From the NCBI GenBank assembly GCA_016780945.1, contig JADHKY010000001.1:1-35266 (forward strand): a DNA stretch of 35,266 nt, in the 5' to 3' direction. Of the stretch, positions 1-8,761 are shown piece by piece. Under the pieces are notes generated by a model. That model saw only the letters and a list, made by a program, of their open reading frames with translations. It did no database searches and had not been told where the DNA came from. The translations under genes were made by a program, and so were the position numbers. Source of the stretch: Aquiluna sp. (GTDB taxonomy: Bacteria; Actinomycetota; Actinomycetes; Actinomycetales; Microbacteriaceae). Each line of letters begins with the position of its first letter. Position 1 is the first letter of the stretch.

Positions 1-878
1 ACTGCAATGCCACCACCAATGGTTTTGCCGAGCACCAGCGCATCTGGCTTCAGGCCAAGTTGGGCTGTCATGCCGCCCGGTCCAGCAGAGAGAGTGTGGG
101 TCTCATCGAGGATCCAGATGATGTCGTATTTCCTGCATAGCTCCTGCATGCCCTCTAGATAGCCAGCATCTGGCAGCACGATGCCGATGTTTGTGAGAGC
201 AGGCTCCATCAGCATCGCGGCCACCTCGCCGCTCGCGAAGGCAGCCTCTGCCGCGGCCAGGTCATTGAACGGAATCGAAACAGTCGTGTGGTCTAGGGGG
301 ACAGGGGCACCGATGTTGTTCTTGCGTGATGTGGTGCTGCCGTCAGGCGCAAGGTTTGCAAATGTCTCGTCGACGGTGCCGTGGTAGCAATAGTCGTGGA
401 CCGCGATCTTTTGCCTGCCAGTGACGTGCCTAGCAAAGCGAATCAGGTGTCGATTCGCGTCTGTCGCGCTGAGCGTGAACTGCCACTTGGGCAAGCCAAA
501 CCTGCGCTCAAGTTCCCTGGCGTTCTTTGCCGCTTGCTCGGTTGGGAGCATGAGAGTAATGCCCTTTTTGGCCTGCTCGCTAATGGCCAAGACTGTTGGC
601 TGAGGGGAGTGACCGGACATTGAACCGGTGTCGCCAAGGCAGAAGTCGGTGTATTCGTTGTCGTCAAGATCTATGAATCTTGCTCCAAAGGCGCTTTTCA
701 CATGGACAGGGAAGCCTCCTGGCCACTTCGCCATCCAAATCATTGGGACTCCGGCGAGCATGCTGTCCCTGCCGGAGCTGTGAGCTATCGAGCTTGCCTG
801 GTGTGTTTCTTGGAAGCGCTGCTGTTCTCGCTCGAAAAGCGCGGCCAAACGCTCACGGTGCGGATAAATAGAAATCAT
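1..878 (-). CDS. Class III (PLP) aminotransferase, partial at window edge
   Basis: The 5' 292 codons of a fold-type I, class III PLP aminotransferase or glutamate-1-semialdehyde-aminomutase-like enzyme; the C-terminal part lies outside the window. I translated it by hand from the ATG at 878. Visible family marks are the cofactor-binding aspartate in ILDETHT (about residue 259) and GKTIGGG, whose Lys285 is the expected Schiff-base lysine, just before the sequence stops. A Shine-Dalgarno (AAAGGTGA) stands 3 nt before the start, unlike most genes here. It lies 47 bp downstream of the gabT-like gene on the same strand, so co-transcription is likely. The substrate cannot be read from sequence; an amine, beta-amino acid or GABA-like substrate is inferred only from the neighbour. 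The family is near certain, the exact function is not. Confidence 0.85.
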   Translation of the reverse strand, partial: MISIYPHRERLAALFEREQQRFQETHQASSIAHSSGRDSMLAGVPMIWMAKWPGGFPVHVKSAFGARFIDLDDNEYTDFCLGDTGSMSGHSPQPTVLAISEQAKKGITLMLPTEQAAKNARELERRFGLPKWQFTLSATDANRHLIRFARHVTGRQKIAVHDYCYHGTVDETFANLAPDGSTTSRKNNIGAPVPLDHTTVSIPFNDLAAAEAAFASGEVAAMLMEPALTNIGIVLPDAGYLEGMQELCRKYDIIWILDETHTLSAGPGGMTAQLGLKPDALVLGKTIGGGIA

Positions 879-925
879 TAATCACCTTTGATTCTCTTTT
901 GGGTTTCCCCTGGATTTTTTTACAG

Positions 926-2251
926 CTAGAGCTTGGCCAGTCCCGCCGCAAGAACGTCAAGTGCGTCGTGCAGTAGCTCGTCACTGATTGCAAGTGGAGG
1001 AAGGAATCTCAGAACGTTGTTGTAGGTACCGGCATTGAGCACCAACACTCCGTTTTGGTGGCAGTGCTTCATCACAGCATCGGTGGCCTCAGGGTTTGGG
1101 TCCATGGTTCCGGGCCTGACAAGTTCAATCGCCTGCATTGCGCCCTTGCCACGAACATCTCCAATTACCGGGTAGTTGTTCTGCATTGCAGTGAGCCTGC
1201 CTGAGAGAATCTCACCAATTTGCTCGGCTCTTTCAAACCAGCCGCCCTCTTCGAACTGCTCCATGACCGCTACCGCAGCGGCTACGGCAGTGGGGGAGCC
1301 ACCGAAGGTGCCTCCGAGTCCGCCTGCGTGGGCGGCATCCATGATCTCGGCCCTGCCGACAACTCCTGAGAGCGGCATTCCACCGGCTATTCCCTTGGCG
1401 ACCGTAATGAGATCGGGCTCAAAGCCTTCTTCCCACTCGCTGGCAAACCACTTTCCGGTCCTTGCCATACCGCTCTGAACCTCGTCAGCAACCAGCACGA
1501 TGCCGTTGGCCCTGGTCCACTCCTGAAGCGTGAGCAGGAATCCCGGGGCTGGGACAATGAAACCACCCTCGCCCTGGATGGGTTCGATAAAGAGTGCCGC
1601 AAGTTGTGATGCACCAACCCGCTTTTCTAGGTAGGTGATTGCCCTGGTTGCCGCCTCGGGTCCGGTCATCTCAGCCGGGTCCCGGAATGGGTAACTCATA
1701 GGGGCGTGGTGGACACTTCCAGCAAGGGGTCCAAAACCGGTTCCATAGGGATGAGCCTTGAAGTTCATGGCCATCGTGAGATTCGTGCGACCGTGGTAGG
1801 AGTGGTCAAAGACCGCGATCTCGGTGCGACCGGTCGCCTTTCTTGCAATCTTTACCGCGTTTTCAACAGCCTCTGCACCCGAGTTGAAAAATGCAGCCTT
1901 TTTCTTTTTTCCGCACGGTGCGTGGCTGGTAAGTAGCTCAGCTGCTTTTACATAGGGCTCATAGGGAGCGACGGTGAAAAGGGTGTGGGTTAGTTTGGCG
2001 ACCTGCTCAGAAACAGCGGCCACGAGCTTCTCGTTGGTGTGACCAATGGTGACAACGCCAATGCCAGAGCCCATGTCAATCAGGTGATTGCCATCAACGT
2101 CTTTCAAGATGGCGCCGTGGGCCTCTTCGATGAAGGTGGGCAACATCGTTCCGACTCCCGCGGAGACGACCTCGCTTCGACGCTTCTGTAACGCGACGGA
2201 ATTGGGCCCTGGAATGGCGGTGACGACGTGGCGCTTCTGCTCGAGAGTCAT
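926..2251 (-). CDS. gabT: 4-aminobutyrate aminotransferase (GabT-like)
   Basis: A 441-residue class III aminotransferase of typical length, expected to move the amino group of 4-aminobutyrate to 2-oxoglutarate, giving succinate semialdehyde and glutamate in the cytosol. Seen: GSGIGV and NSGAEAVENA in the phosphate-binding region, VFDHSYHGRT, FIEPIQGEGG, the cofactor aspartate in VADEVQSG, and AKGIAGGMPLSG with Lys286 as the PLP lysine. These match actinobacterial GabT better than ornithine or acetylornithine aminotransferases, though 5-aminovalerate or other omega-amino acids remain possible. The ATG at 2251 is 6 nt after a TAGACT -10 element, so the transcript is probably leaderless. A second class III aminotransferase follows in the same direction, suggesting an amine or polyamine catabolic operon. 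Confidence 0.88.
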   Translation of the reverse strand: MTLEQKRHVVTAIPGPNSVALQKRRSEVVSAGVGTMLPTFIEEAHGAILKDVDGNHLIDMGSGIGVVTIGHTNEKLVAAVSEQVAKLTHTLFTVAPYEPYVKAAELLTSHAPCGKKKKAAFFNSGAEAVENAVKIARKATGRTEIAVFDHSYHGRTNLTMAMNFKAHPYGTGFGPLAGSVHHAPMSYPFRDPAEMTGPEAATRAITYLEKRVGASQLAALFIEPIQGEGGFIVPAPGFLLTLQEWTRANGIVLVADEVQSGMARTGKWFASEWEEGFEPDLITVAKGIAGGMPLSGVVGRAEIMDAAHAGGLGGTFGGSPTAVAAAVAVMEQFEEGGWFERAEQIGEILSGRLTAMQNNYPVIGDVRGKGAMQAIELVRPGTMDPNPEATDAVMKHCHQNGVLVLNAGTYNNVLRFLPPLAISDELLHDALDVLAAGLAKL

Positions 2252-2257
2252 GTCAGA

Positions 2258-2263
2258 AGTCTA
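2258..2263 (-). promoter_or_regulatory. Probable leaderless -10 element of gabT
   Basis: TAGACT on the minus strand, ending 6 nt before the gabT ATG. No Shine-Dalgarno is present, and a start site about 7 nt after the -10 would fall on or next to the ATG. It faces away from the dxr promoter in a 75-bp divergent intergenic region. Confidence 0.6.
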
Positions 2264-2314
2264 GATTCTCAAAGCTGTTTTCTGGCTCAAGATCCAGAAC
2301 TTCAAAGCGGGTTC

Positions 2315-2320
2315 TAAGCT
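2315..2320 (+). promoter_or_regulatory. Probable leaderless -10 element of dxr
   Basis: TAAGCT followed by 6 nt and the dxr ATG. There is no Shine-Dalgarno and no obvious -35. It is the plus-strand partner of the divergent gabT promoter. Confidence 0.6.
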
Positions 2321-2326
2321 TTCCCT

Positions 2327-3421
2327 ATGCGCTCGGTGATAGTTCTTGGTTCTACCGGTTCGGTCGGCTCTCAGGCACTTGACCTGATTAGGCAGTTCCC
2401 CGACCGGTTCAAGATTGTCGGACTCTCGGCAAACACCTCCACAGAGCTTCTAGAGCAGCAACGCATTGAGTTTGGTTTGACTGGCGACGAGGTTGCACTC
2501 GGTGCCGATGAGGCAGCAAAGTTGGCCAGCGATATCGATGCCGATGTCTTGGTGCACGGCATCAGCGGTTCTGCCGGCCTGGCCGCTACCCTTGCGGCAC
2601 TTGAGAGCGGCAAAACCCTAGCGCTCGCCAACAAGGAGTCGCTCATCGTTGGCGGTGAGCTTGTCACCAACATTGCTAGCCCCGGCCAGATTGTTCCGGT
2701 TGACTCTGAACATTCGGCGCTCGCACAGTGCCTAAGGTCCGGTGACGAGGCTGAGGTTGAAAAGCTAATCCTGACCGCTAGTGGAGGGCCCTTCAGGGGC
2801 TTCAGTGCCGAGCAGCTAAGGTCAGTGACCATTGAGCAGGCACTCAAGCACCCAACCTGGTCGATGGGCCGAATCATCACCATCAACTCGGCATCTATGG
2901 TGAACAAGGGCCTTGAGATGATCGAGGCTCAGCTGCTCTTTGGTATTCCGATAGACAGAATTGCGATAACCGTTCACCCGCAGTCAGCTGTTCACTCGAT
3001 GGTGGAGTACTCTGACGGATCGGTTATCGCTCAGTGCTCAATTACCGACATGAAGCTTCCGCTGGCCCTTGCACTCGATTGGCCAAAGCGGCAACCAGGT
3101 GCTGTGGCGCCAATTGACTGGACGCAGAGTCACTCGTGGGAGTTCGAGCCAATCGACGAAGAGGTCTTCAAGGCCATTCCACTTGCTCGTGAGGTCGCAC
3201 TTCGAGGACTTACTTTCCCCGCTGTCTATAACGCTGCCAATGAGCAGGCCGTCGAGGCGTTCTTGGCAGGGCAAATTGGCTTTGTCGAGATCGTCAGCAT
3301 CATCGACCAAGTAATAGAGCAGCACAACCCCCCTGCAAGCCTCACTCTTGAGGGCGTATTGGAATCTGAGGCTTGGGCTCGCCTCACAGCAGACTCTCTA
3401 ATTGCCCAGCGGATCAGCTAG
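2327..3421 (+). CDS. dxr: 1-deoxy-D-xylulose-5-phosphate reductoisomerase
   Basis: A 364-residue enzyme of the non-mevalonate (MEP) isoprenoid pathway: it rearranges and reduces DXP to 2-C-methyl-D-erythritol 4-phosphate with NADPH and a divalent metal. Seen: the N-terminal NADPH loop GSTGSVG (residues 8-14), LANKES near 100, the metal-binding VDSEHSA near 125, ASGGPFRG, HPTWSMG and NKGLEMIEA, the last three forming the substrate and metal site. Length is slightly short of the 380-400 common elsewhere, but all blocks are present. The gene starts a dxr-rseP-ispG run, an order widely conserved in Actinobacteria, which puts two MEP enzymes beside a site-2 protease. The ATG is the only sensible start. 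Confidence 0.97.
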   Translation: MRSVIVLGSTGSVGSQALDLIRQFPDRFKIVGLSANTSTELLEQQRIEFGLTGDEVALGADEAAKLASDIDADVLVHGISGSAGLAATLAALESGKTLALANKESLIVGGELVTNIASPGQIVPVDSEHSALAQCLRSGDEAEVEKLILTASGGPFRGFSAEQLRSVTIEQALKHPTWSMGRIITINSASMVNKGLEMIEAQLLFGIPIDRIAITVHPQSAVHSMVEYSDGSVIAQCSITDMKLPLALALDWPKRQPGAVAPIDWTQSHSWEFEPIDEEVFKAIPLAREVALRGLTFPAVYNAANEQAVEAFLAGQIGFVEIVSIIDQVIEQHNPPASLTLEGVLESEAWARLTADSLIAQRIS

Positions 3422-3427
3422 TAACCT
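3422..3427 (+). promoter_or_regulatory. Possible leaderless -10 element of rseP
   Basis: TAACCT begins directly after the dxr stop codon and is followed by 7 nt and the GTG at 3435. The same hexamer with 6-nt spacing precedes the thioredoxin-like gene at 21241-21246. It supports GTG 3435 as the start. Confidence 0.45.
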
Positions 3428-3434
3428 TGACTAC

Positions 3435-4736
3435 GTGCTCGACATAGCCCTTTACGCAATCGGCATTTTGGTGGTGATTGTCGGAATTGCCCTCTCGATT
3501 GGCCTCCACGAGCTCGGCCACTACGCTCCAGCAAAAGCCTTTGGGGTGAGGGTAAAACAGTTCATGATCGGGTTCGGCCCGACATTTTTCTCTCGCCGGC
3601 GCGGCGAGACTGAGTTTGGCTTCAAAGCATTCCCACTGGGCGGCTACATTCTCATGGCTGGCATGTATCCGCCGGAGAGTAAGCCCTACCGTGGCCCGTT
3701 TGCCGGCTGGATCAAGGAAGCTCGAAAGGAGATTGCAGCTCAGGAAGAACAGGGCGATTCGGGCAGGCAGTTTTACGAGCTGAGCACCTGGAAGAAAGTC
3801 ACCATCATGCTCGGTGGGCCCATGATGAACTTTTTCCTCGGACTGCTACTAATTGCAATTGCCCTGACTGGAATTGGCCCACTGCAAAACTCGCTGACCG
3901 TGGCCAAGGTTTATCAGTGCATTGAGGCTGCAAGCGATGGCAGCTGCCCGGCGGGAGCACCGATATCGCCCGCGGCTAAGGCGGGGATGGCCGACGGCGA
4001 CAGGGTCGTTTCTGTAAATGGCACAAGTGTTGTCAGCTGGGTCGAGGTCACTGAAATCATGACCACCCGAGGTCAGGGAGCATCGACTTTGGTTGTGGAC
4101 AGGGGCGGCCAGCAGGTAAGTCTCTCCATTACCCCGAGCTATTTCGAGAGGGCCGTCTACGACTCAAATGGCACGTTGAGTCTAGATAGTGAAGGTAACC
4201 CCGTGACCAGGCTCACCCCGATAATTGGTGTCAGCCTTGCTCCAACGAGTAATCCAATGCCGCTTAGTGATTCGCTCGGCTACGGGGTAGCGGCTACAGG
4301 AGCGATGTTTGCCTTCATCGTGGAACTTCCGCAGCAGGTCTACCAAGTATTTGTCTCAACCTTTGGCCTTGCAGAGCGAGACCCCTATGGGGCGGTATCC
4401 ATCGTTGGTGTTGGTCAGCTGGCTGGGGAGCTCACCGCGGCAGAGATTCCTTTGGAGGCCAAGCTCTCTTCGCTGCTGCTTCTCTTGGGTTCATTGAATA
4501 TTGCACTGTTTGCTTTCAATCTGATTCCGCTTTTGCCTCTAGATGGTGGGCACGTCGCAGGGGCTCTCTATGAGGGCGCAAAGCGCAGGGTTTCGCGGCT
4601 TGTTGCCAGAAAAGATCCCGGTCCCGTTGACACCGCAAAGGCCCTGCCTGTGGCGTATGGAATGTGGGTGCTACTAATCTTCACTGGGGTCGTTTTGATT
4701 CTGGCTGACCTGATTAACCCAATCTCACTGGGCTAG
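3435..4736 (+). CDS. rseP: Site-2 (M50/RseP) intramembrane zinc protease
   Basis: A multi-pass membrane metalloprotease with a PDZ domain, of the RseP/Rip1 family that cleaves anti-sigma factors and other single-pass proteins in the membrane. From GTG 3435 it has 433 residues: a first membrane segment (about 4-24) running into the zinc motif HELGH (25-29), FPLGGYILMAGM, a second membrane segment after GGPMMN, a PDZ-like domain (about 170-235, with AGMADGDRVVSVNG), and a distal NLIPLLPLDGGH motif with the third zinc ligand. An upstream TTG at 3402 would overlap dxr by 20 nt and add a non-conserved tail; GTG 3435 fits the membrane topology and a TAACCT -10 seven nt upstream. The substrate is unknown; no sigma or anti-sigma gene lies nearby. 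Confidence 0.93.
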   Translation: MLDIALYAIGILVVIVGIALSIGLHELGHYAPAKAFGVRVKQFMIGFGPTFFSRRRGETEFGFKAFPLGGYILMAGMYPPESKPYRGPFAGWIKEARKEIAAQEEQGDSGRQFYELSTWKKVTIMLGGPMMNFFLGLLLIAIALTGIGPLQNSLTVAKVYQCIEAASDGSCPAGAPISPAAKAGMADGDRVVSVNGTSVVSWVEVTEIMTTRGQGASTLVVDRGGQQVSLSITPSYFERAVYDSNGTLSLDSEGNPVTRLTPIIGVSLAPTSNPMPLSDSLGYGVAATGAMFAFIVELPQQVYQVFVSTFGLAERDPYGAVSIVGVGQLAGELTAAEIPLEAKLSSLLLLLGSLNIALFAFNLIPLLPLDGGHVAGALYEGAKRRVSRLVARKDPGPVDTAKALPVAYGMWVLLIFTGVVLILADLINPISLG

Positions 4737-4793
4737 GAAGCTAAATTAGCTCTTGGCTGTTGTATTGCTAGAGAAAAAAGTAAAGGGGCGTAA

Positions 4794-5948
4794 GTGCCGG
4801 CTGTAAATCTCGGACTTCCCAAGTCACCACCTCCAACACTGGCTCCCAGGCGCAAGACCCGGCAGATCATGGTTGGCAAGGTAGCTGTCGGCGGCGACGC
4901 ACCCATTTCGGTGCAGTCGATGACCACCACCCCCACCACAGACATCAATGCCACCTTGCAGCAGATCGCGGAACTGACGGCATCCGGCTGCGACATCGTT
5001 CGTGTTGCCGTGCCATCCCAGGACGATGCAGACGTTCTTCGCATCATCGCAAAGCGCAGCCAGATTCCGGTGATTGCCGACATCCACTTCCAGCCTCGCT
5101 ATGTCTTCCAGGCAATTGATGCCGGGTGTGGTGCGGTCAGGGTGAACCCGGGAAACATCAGAAAGTTCGATGACCAGGTTGGCGAGATTGCCAAGGCCGC
5201 CAAGGACGCAGGAGTCTCCATCCGCATTGGCGTAAACGCAGGTTCTTTGGACCCAAGGCTCTTGGAGAAATACGGCAAGCCAACGGCGGAGGCACTTGTT
5301 GAGTCTGCTGTCTGGGAAGCCTCTTTGTTTGAAGAGCACGACTTTCACGACTTCAAGATTTCGGTCAAGCACAACGATCCGGTTGTGATGGTCAGCGCCT
5401 ATCAGCAGCTTTCTGAGCGTGGCGACTGGCCACTGCACCTGGGTGTTACCGAAGCCGGCCCTGCATTCCAGGGAACCATCAAGTCCGCAGTTGCCTTTGG
5501 TGCGCTATTGAGCCAGGGCATTGGCGACACCATCAGGGTTTCGCTCTCGGCTCCGCCGGTTGAGGAGATCAAGGTCGGATCGCAGATCCTGGAGAGCCTG
5601 AACCTCAGACCTAGAAAGCTCGAAATCGTTTCTTGCCCAAGCTGCGGAAGGGCACAGGTCGATGTCTACACCCTCGCAGACGACGTGACCGAGGGTCTCA
5701 AGCACCTAACTGTTCCGATTCGCGTTGCTGTGATGGGCTGTGTTGTAAATGGTCCGGGTGAGGCAAGAGAGGCTGATCTTGGCGTTGCCTCGGGTAACGG
5801 CAAGGGCCAGATTTTTGTCAAGGGTGAGGTCATTAAGACCGTTCCTGAGAGCGAAATTGTTCAGACGCTGATCGAAGAGGCCAACCGCATTGCCGCAGAA
5901 ATGGATCCAAGTGAGCTTGGAACCGCACAGGTATCCGTCGGCGAGTAG
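4794..5948 (+). CDS. ispG: 4-hydroxy-3-methylbut-2-enyl-diphosphate synthase
   Basis: The penultimate MEP-pathway enzyme (GcpE), converting methylerythritol cyclodiphosphate to HMBPP with a [4Fe-4S] cluster. It has 384 residues. The N-terminal TIM barrel shows [11 protein letters not shown] and [10 protein letters not shown]; the C-terminal ferredoxin-like domain shows three cluster cysteines, Cys281 and Cys284 in SCPSCGR and Cys316 in [11 protein letters not shown], with the fourth ligand expected to be the following Glu. The GTG start at 4794 is preceded by AAAGGGG at 4782-4788, a real Shine-Dalgarno. It lies 57 bp after rseP, so it may be read from the dxr promoter or its own. No residue looks lost. 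Confidence 0.97.
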   Translation: MPAVNLGLPKSPPPTLAPRRKTRQIMVGKVAVGGDAPISVQSMTTTPTTDINATLQQIAELTASGCDIVRVAVPSQDDADVLRIIAKRSQIPVIADIHFQPRYVFQAIDAGCGAVRVNPGNIRKFDDQVGEIAKAAKDAGVSIRIGVNAGSLDPRLLEKYGKPTAEALVESAVWEASLFEEHDFHDFKISVKHNDPVVMVSAYQQLSERGDWPLHLGVTEAGPAFQGTIKSAVAFGALLSQGIGDTIRVSLSAPPVEEIKVGSQILESLNLRPRKLEIVSCPSCGRAQVDVYTLADDVTEGLKHLTVPIRVAVMGCVVNGPGEAREADLGVASGNGKGQIFVKGEVIKTVPESEIVQTLIEEANRIAAEMDPSELGTAQVSVGE

Positions 5949-5949
5949 C

Positions 5950-5955
5950 TAACAT
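5950..5955 (+). promoter_or_regulatory. Probable leaderless -10 element of proS
   Basis: TAACAT, one base after the ispG stop codon, with 7 nt to the ATG at 5963. No Shine-Dalgarno is visible. The spacing favours ATG 5963 over the in-frame GTG at 5957. Confidence 0.55.
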
Positions 5956-5962
5956 TGTGCGC

Positions 5963-7732
5963 ATGCCTTATCGCCTGAGCACACTTTTTCTAAGAACCCT
6001 CCGCGAGGACCCCGCCGATGCCGAGGTCGATAGCCACAAGCTCCTAGTTCGAGCTGGCTACATCCGCAGAGCAGGACCAGGAATCTGGTCTTGGCTGCCG
6101 CTTGGGCTAATGGTCAAGAACAAGATCGAGAAAATCGTCCGCGAGGAAATGGCAGCAGCTGGCAGCCAGGAGGTTCACTTCCCTGGGCTACTACCCAAGG
6201 AGCCCTATGAGGCCACCGGTCGCTGGGAGGAATACGGCGACAACATTTTTAGGCTCAAAGACCGCAAGGACGCGGACTACCTGCTCGCTCCAACGCACGA
6301 GGAGGTCTTCACGCTTTTGGTGAAGGACCTCTACACCTCCTACAAAGACCTGCCACTGAGCATCTATCAGATTCAGCTCAAGTATCGCGATGAGGCAAGA
6401 CCGAGAGCGGGACTCTTGCGCGGTCGAGAGTTCATCATGAAGGACGCCTACAGCTTCGACATCTCCGACGAGGGCCTCGAGGTCAGCTATCAGGCGCAGC
6501 GCGATGCTTATGAGCGCATCTTCAAAAGGCTCGGGCTCGACTACGTGATAGTCAAGGCTGATGCGGGTGCAATGGGAGGCTCGAAGTCAGAAGAGTTTTT
6601 GTGCCCAGCTCCAATCGGTGAGGACACCTTTGTCCGCTCCTCGGGAGGCTTTGCCGCAAACGTCGAGGCGATTCGATTTGAAGTGGCTGAGGAAGTAGAT
6701 GCTTCAAAGACTCCTGCGGCGGAGATCCATGAGTCTCCAAAGACTCCGACCATCGCCACCCTGGTCGACTTTTCGAACCAAAATCACCCTAGACAGGGCG
6801 GTGAGTGGACGGCTGCGGACACCCTCAAGAATGTTGTCCTAGCTTTGGTCTCTCCCGAGGGTAAGCGCTCGCTTGCGATTGTGGGCATCCCCGGAGACCG
6901 GGAAGTTGACCAAAAGCGCGCTGAGGCATGGTTCTCACCCAATGATGTCGAGCAGGCCACCGAAGAGGACTTCTCCAAGCATCCGCAACTGGTGAAGGGT
7001 TATATCGGTCCAACCAAGAGCGGTTCGCAATTTTTGGGGGAGAAGGCAGCAAGCAAGATTCCTTATTTTGTGGACCCCCGTGTTGCCAAGGGATCGAGCT
7101 GGATCACTGGCGCAAATGAGGATGAGAAGCACGTTTGGCATCTCACCTACGGCAGGGACTTCTCATCCGATGGCATTGCAGACATTGCCGAGGTAGTTGC
7201 CGGCGACCCAGCACCCGATGGCTCAGGCCCGCTTGAGCTCGCCAGGGGAATCGAAATCGGACACGTCTTCCAGCTTGGGCGCAAGTATGCCGAGGCGCTT
7301 GACCTCAGGGTCTTAGACGAAAACGGCAAGCTCGTCACCGTGACCATGGGAAGCTACGGCATTGGCGTCACAAGGCTGGTTGCGGTGATTGCTGAGCAGT
7401 CCCACGACGAAAAGGGCTTGATCTGGCCAGAGGCCGTCGCCCCGGCACAAATTCACATCATCGCGGCAGGCAAAGAGGAGAGCGTCTTTGAGGCCGCTGA
7501 GGCTCTTGCCGGGGAGGCCGAAGAGATGGGCTTTGATGTGATGCTTGATGATCGCAAGGCTTCTCCCGGGGTTAAGTTTGCCGATGCCGAGCTATTGGGC
7601 ATGCCCTGGGTAATTGTTTGCGGCAGGGGTCTCGAGGCTGGAGAAGTCGAGCTTTGGGACAGAGCGTCAGGCGAGCGCTTGACTGTAAAGCTAGAATCTG
7701 CATTAGCGGAGATAACCTCGCGCAGGAAATAG
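5963..7732 (+). CDS. proS: Prolyl-tRNA synthetase (bacterial type)
   Basis: Class II aminoacyl-tRNA synthetase that charges tRNA-Pro in the cytosol; 589 residues, the usual size for the bacterial ProS that carries an editing insertion. Seen: the N-terminal [19 protein letters not shown], class II motif 2 around [16 protein letters not shown], an insertion (INS) domain of about 160 residues in the middle that normally removes mischarged Ala-tRNA-Pro, class II motif 3 [12 protein letters not shown], and a C-terminal anticodon-binding domain ending near residue 580. GTG 5957 is an alternative start only two codons upstream. It lies directly before nusA with a 16-bp gap; in related bacteria rimP commonly sits between them. 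Confidence 0.97.
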   Translation: MPYRLSTLFLRTLREDPADAEVDSHKLLVRAGYIRRAGPGIWSWLPLGLMVKNKIEKIVREEMAAAGSQEVHFPGLLPKEPYEATGRWEEYGDNIFRLKDRKDADYLLAPTHEEVFTLLVKDLYTSYKDLPLSIYQIQLKYRDEARPRAGLLRGREFIMKDAYSFDISDEGLEVSYQAQRDAYERIFKRLGLDYVIVKADAGAMGGSKSEEFLCPAPIGEDTFVRSSGGFAANVEAIRFEVAEEVDASKTPAAEIHESPKTPTIATLVDFSNQNHPRQGGEWTAADTLKNVVLALVSPEGKRSLAIVGIPGDREVDQKRAEAWFSPNDVEQATEEDFSKHPQLVKGYIGPTKSGSQFLGEKAASKIPYFVDPRVAKGSSWITGANEDEKHVWHLTYGRDFSSDGIADIAEVVAGDPAPDGSGPLELARGIEIGHVFQLGRKYAEALDLRVLDENGKLVTVTMGSYGIGVTRLVAVIAEQSHDEKGLIWPEAVAPAQIHIIAAGKEESVFEAAEALAGEAEEMGFDVMLDDRKASPGVKFADAELLGMPWVIVCGRGLEAGEVELWDRASGERLTVKLESALAEITSRRK

Positions 7733-7748
7733 AACAGGTGCAGGCCAT

Positions 7749-8729
7749 ATGGATATCGATCTCAGTGTCCTCCGCCTGCTAGAGCGCGAAAAAGAAATCC
7801 CCTTCGACGAACTTGTCCAAATAATCGAGGCTGCCATTCTTGCCGCCTACTACAAGCACATCGGCGAGCACCCCAAGGGTTGCCGCGCAAACCTAGACCG
7901 CAAGACTGGTCACGTAGCTGTCTTCTCGGCGGTCTTGGATGAAGAGGGCGAGCCGACCGAGACCGAAAACGAGGTGACACCCGAGGGCTTCGGCCGAGTT
8001 GCCGCCTATGCCGCAAAGCAGGTAATCGCTCAGCGCATGAGAGAGATTGCCGATGAGGGCCTACTGGGAGAATTTAAAGGCAAAGAGGGCGACATAGTTG
8101 CCGGTCAGATTCAGCAAGGCTCTCGGCCCTACATGGTTTATGTGAACCTGGGCTCAATCGAGGCAATCATGCCTCCTGAGGAGCAGGTGCCAGGCGAGGA
8201 CTACTCCCACGGCCGCAGAATTCGCGTCTACGTCACCAGCGTCCAAAAGGGCCTGAGGGGTCCAATGATCACGGTTTCCAGAACCCACCCCAACCTGGTT
8301 CGTAAACTTTTCGCTCTCGAGGTTCCAGAGGTTGCATCGGGTCAGGTGGAGATCACCTCAATCGCCAGGGAAGCTGGTCACCGCACCAAGATTTCAGTTC
8401 GCTCAAACGAGCCGGGCATCAACGCCAAGGGCGCCTGCATTGGCGAACTTGGTCAGCGGGTCAGAGCGGTCAGCAGCGAGCTAAATGAGGAAAAGATTGA
8501 CGTAGTGGACCACTCCGAGAACCTCGCGGAGTTCGTTGCCCACGCTCTATCACCGGCCAAAGTGTCTTCCAGCTTCGTTATTGATGCTGGACTGAAGGCT
8601 GTGAGGGTTTTGGTCCCAGATTTCCAGCTCTCACTAGCTATTGGTAAGGAAGGTCAAAACGCCCGTCTCGCTGCGAAGCTAACCGGTGCCAAGATTGACA
8701 TCCAGCCCGATAGCACCATGGATGAATAG
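7749..8729 (+). CDS. nusA: Transcription termination/antitermination factor NusA
   Basis: RNA polymerase-binding factor acting in pausing, termination and antitermination. It has 326 residues, the compact actinobacterial form without the C-terminal acidic repeats of E. coli NusA. Domains in order: N-terminal polymerase-binding domain (about 1-105), S1 (about 108-180, GDIVAGQIQQG to ITVSRTHP), KH1 (about 185-255, with GACIGELGQRVRAV) and KH2 (about 260-320, with LAIGKEGQNARLAAKLTG). The ATG at 7749 has a modest AGGTG about 9 nt upstream. It follows proS closely, and downstream comes the infB leader rather than ylxR, so the classic rimP-nusA-ylxR-infB cluster is reduced here. Confidence 0.96.
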   Translation: MDIDLSVLRLLEREKEIPFDELVQIIEAAILAAYYKHIGEHPKGCRANLDRKTGHVAVFSAVLDEEGEPTETENEVTPEGFGRVAAYAAKQVIAQRMREIADEGLLGEFKGKEGDIVAGQIQQGSRPYMVYVNLGSIEAIMPPEEQVPGEDYSHGRRIRVYVTSVQKGLRGPMITVSRTHPNLVRKLFALEVPEVASGQVEITSIAREAGHRTKISVRSNEPGINAKGACIGELGQRVRAVSSELNEEKIDVVDHSENLAEFVAHALSPAKVSSSFVIDAGLKAVRVLVPDFQLSLAIGKEGQNARLAAKLTGAKIDIQPDSTMDE

Positions 8730-8749
8730 CCAGTAGCGCTATTTCCCAA

Positions 8750-8755
8750 TAGAAT
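8750..8755 (+). promoter_or_regulatory. Probable -10 element of the infB promoter
   Basis: TAGAAT, close to the actinobacterial -10 consensus, about 160 nt before the infB start. Transcription would begin near 8762 and make a leader of about 150 nt. No good -35 is visible. Confidence 0.5.
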
Positions 8756-8761
8756 GGGCGA

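Noticed and set aside
2371..2907. A 178-codon minus-strand ORF within dxr.
   Set aside because: Shadow of dxr; no recognisable domain and Ser/Ala-rich composition.
3402..3434. TTG 3402 as the rseP start.
   Set aside because: It overlaps dxr by 20 nt and adds a tail not seen in the family; GTG 3435 has a spaced -10 and a sensible membrane N-terminus.
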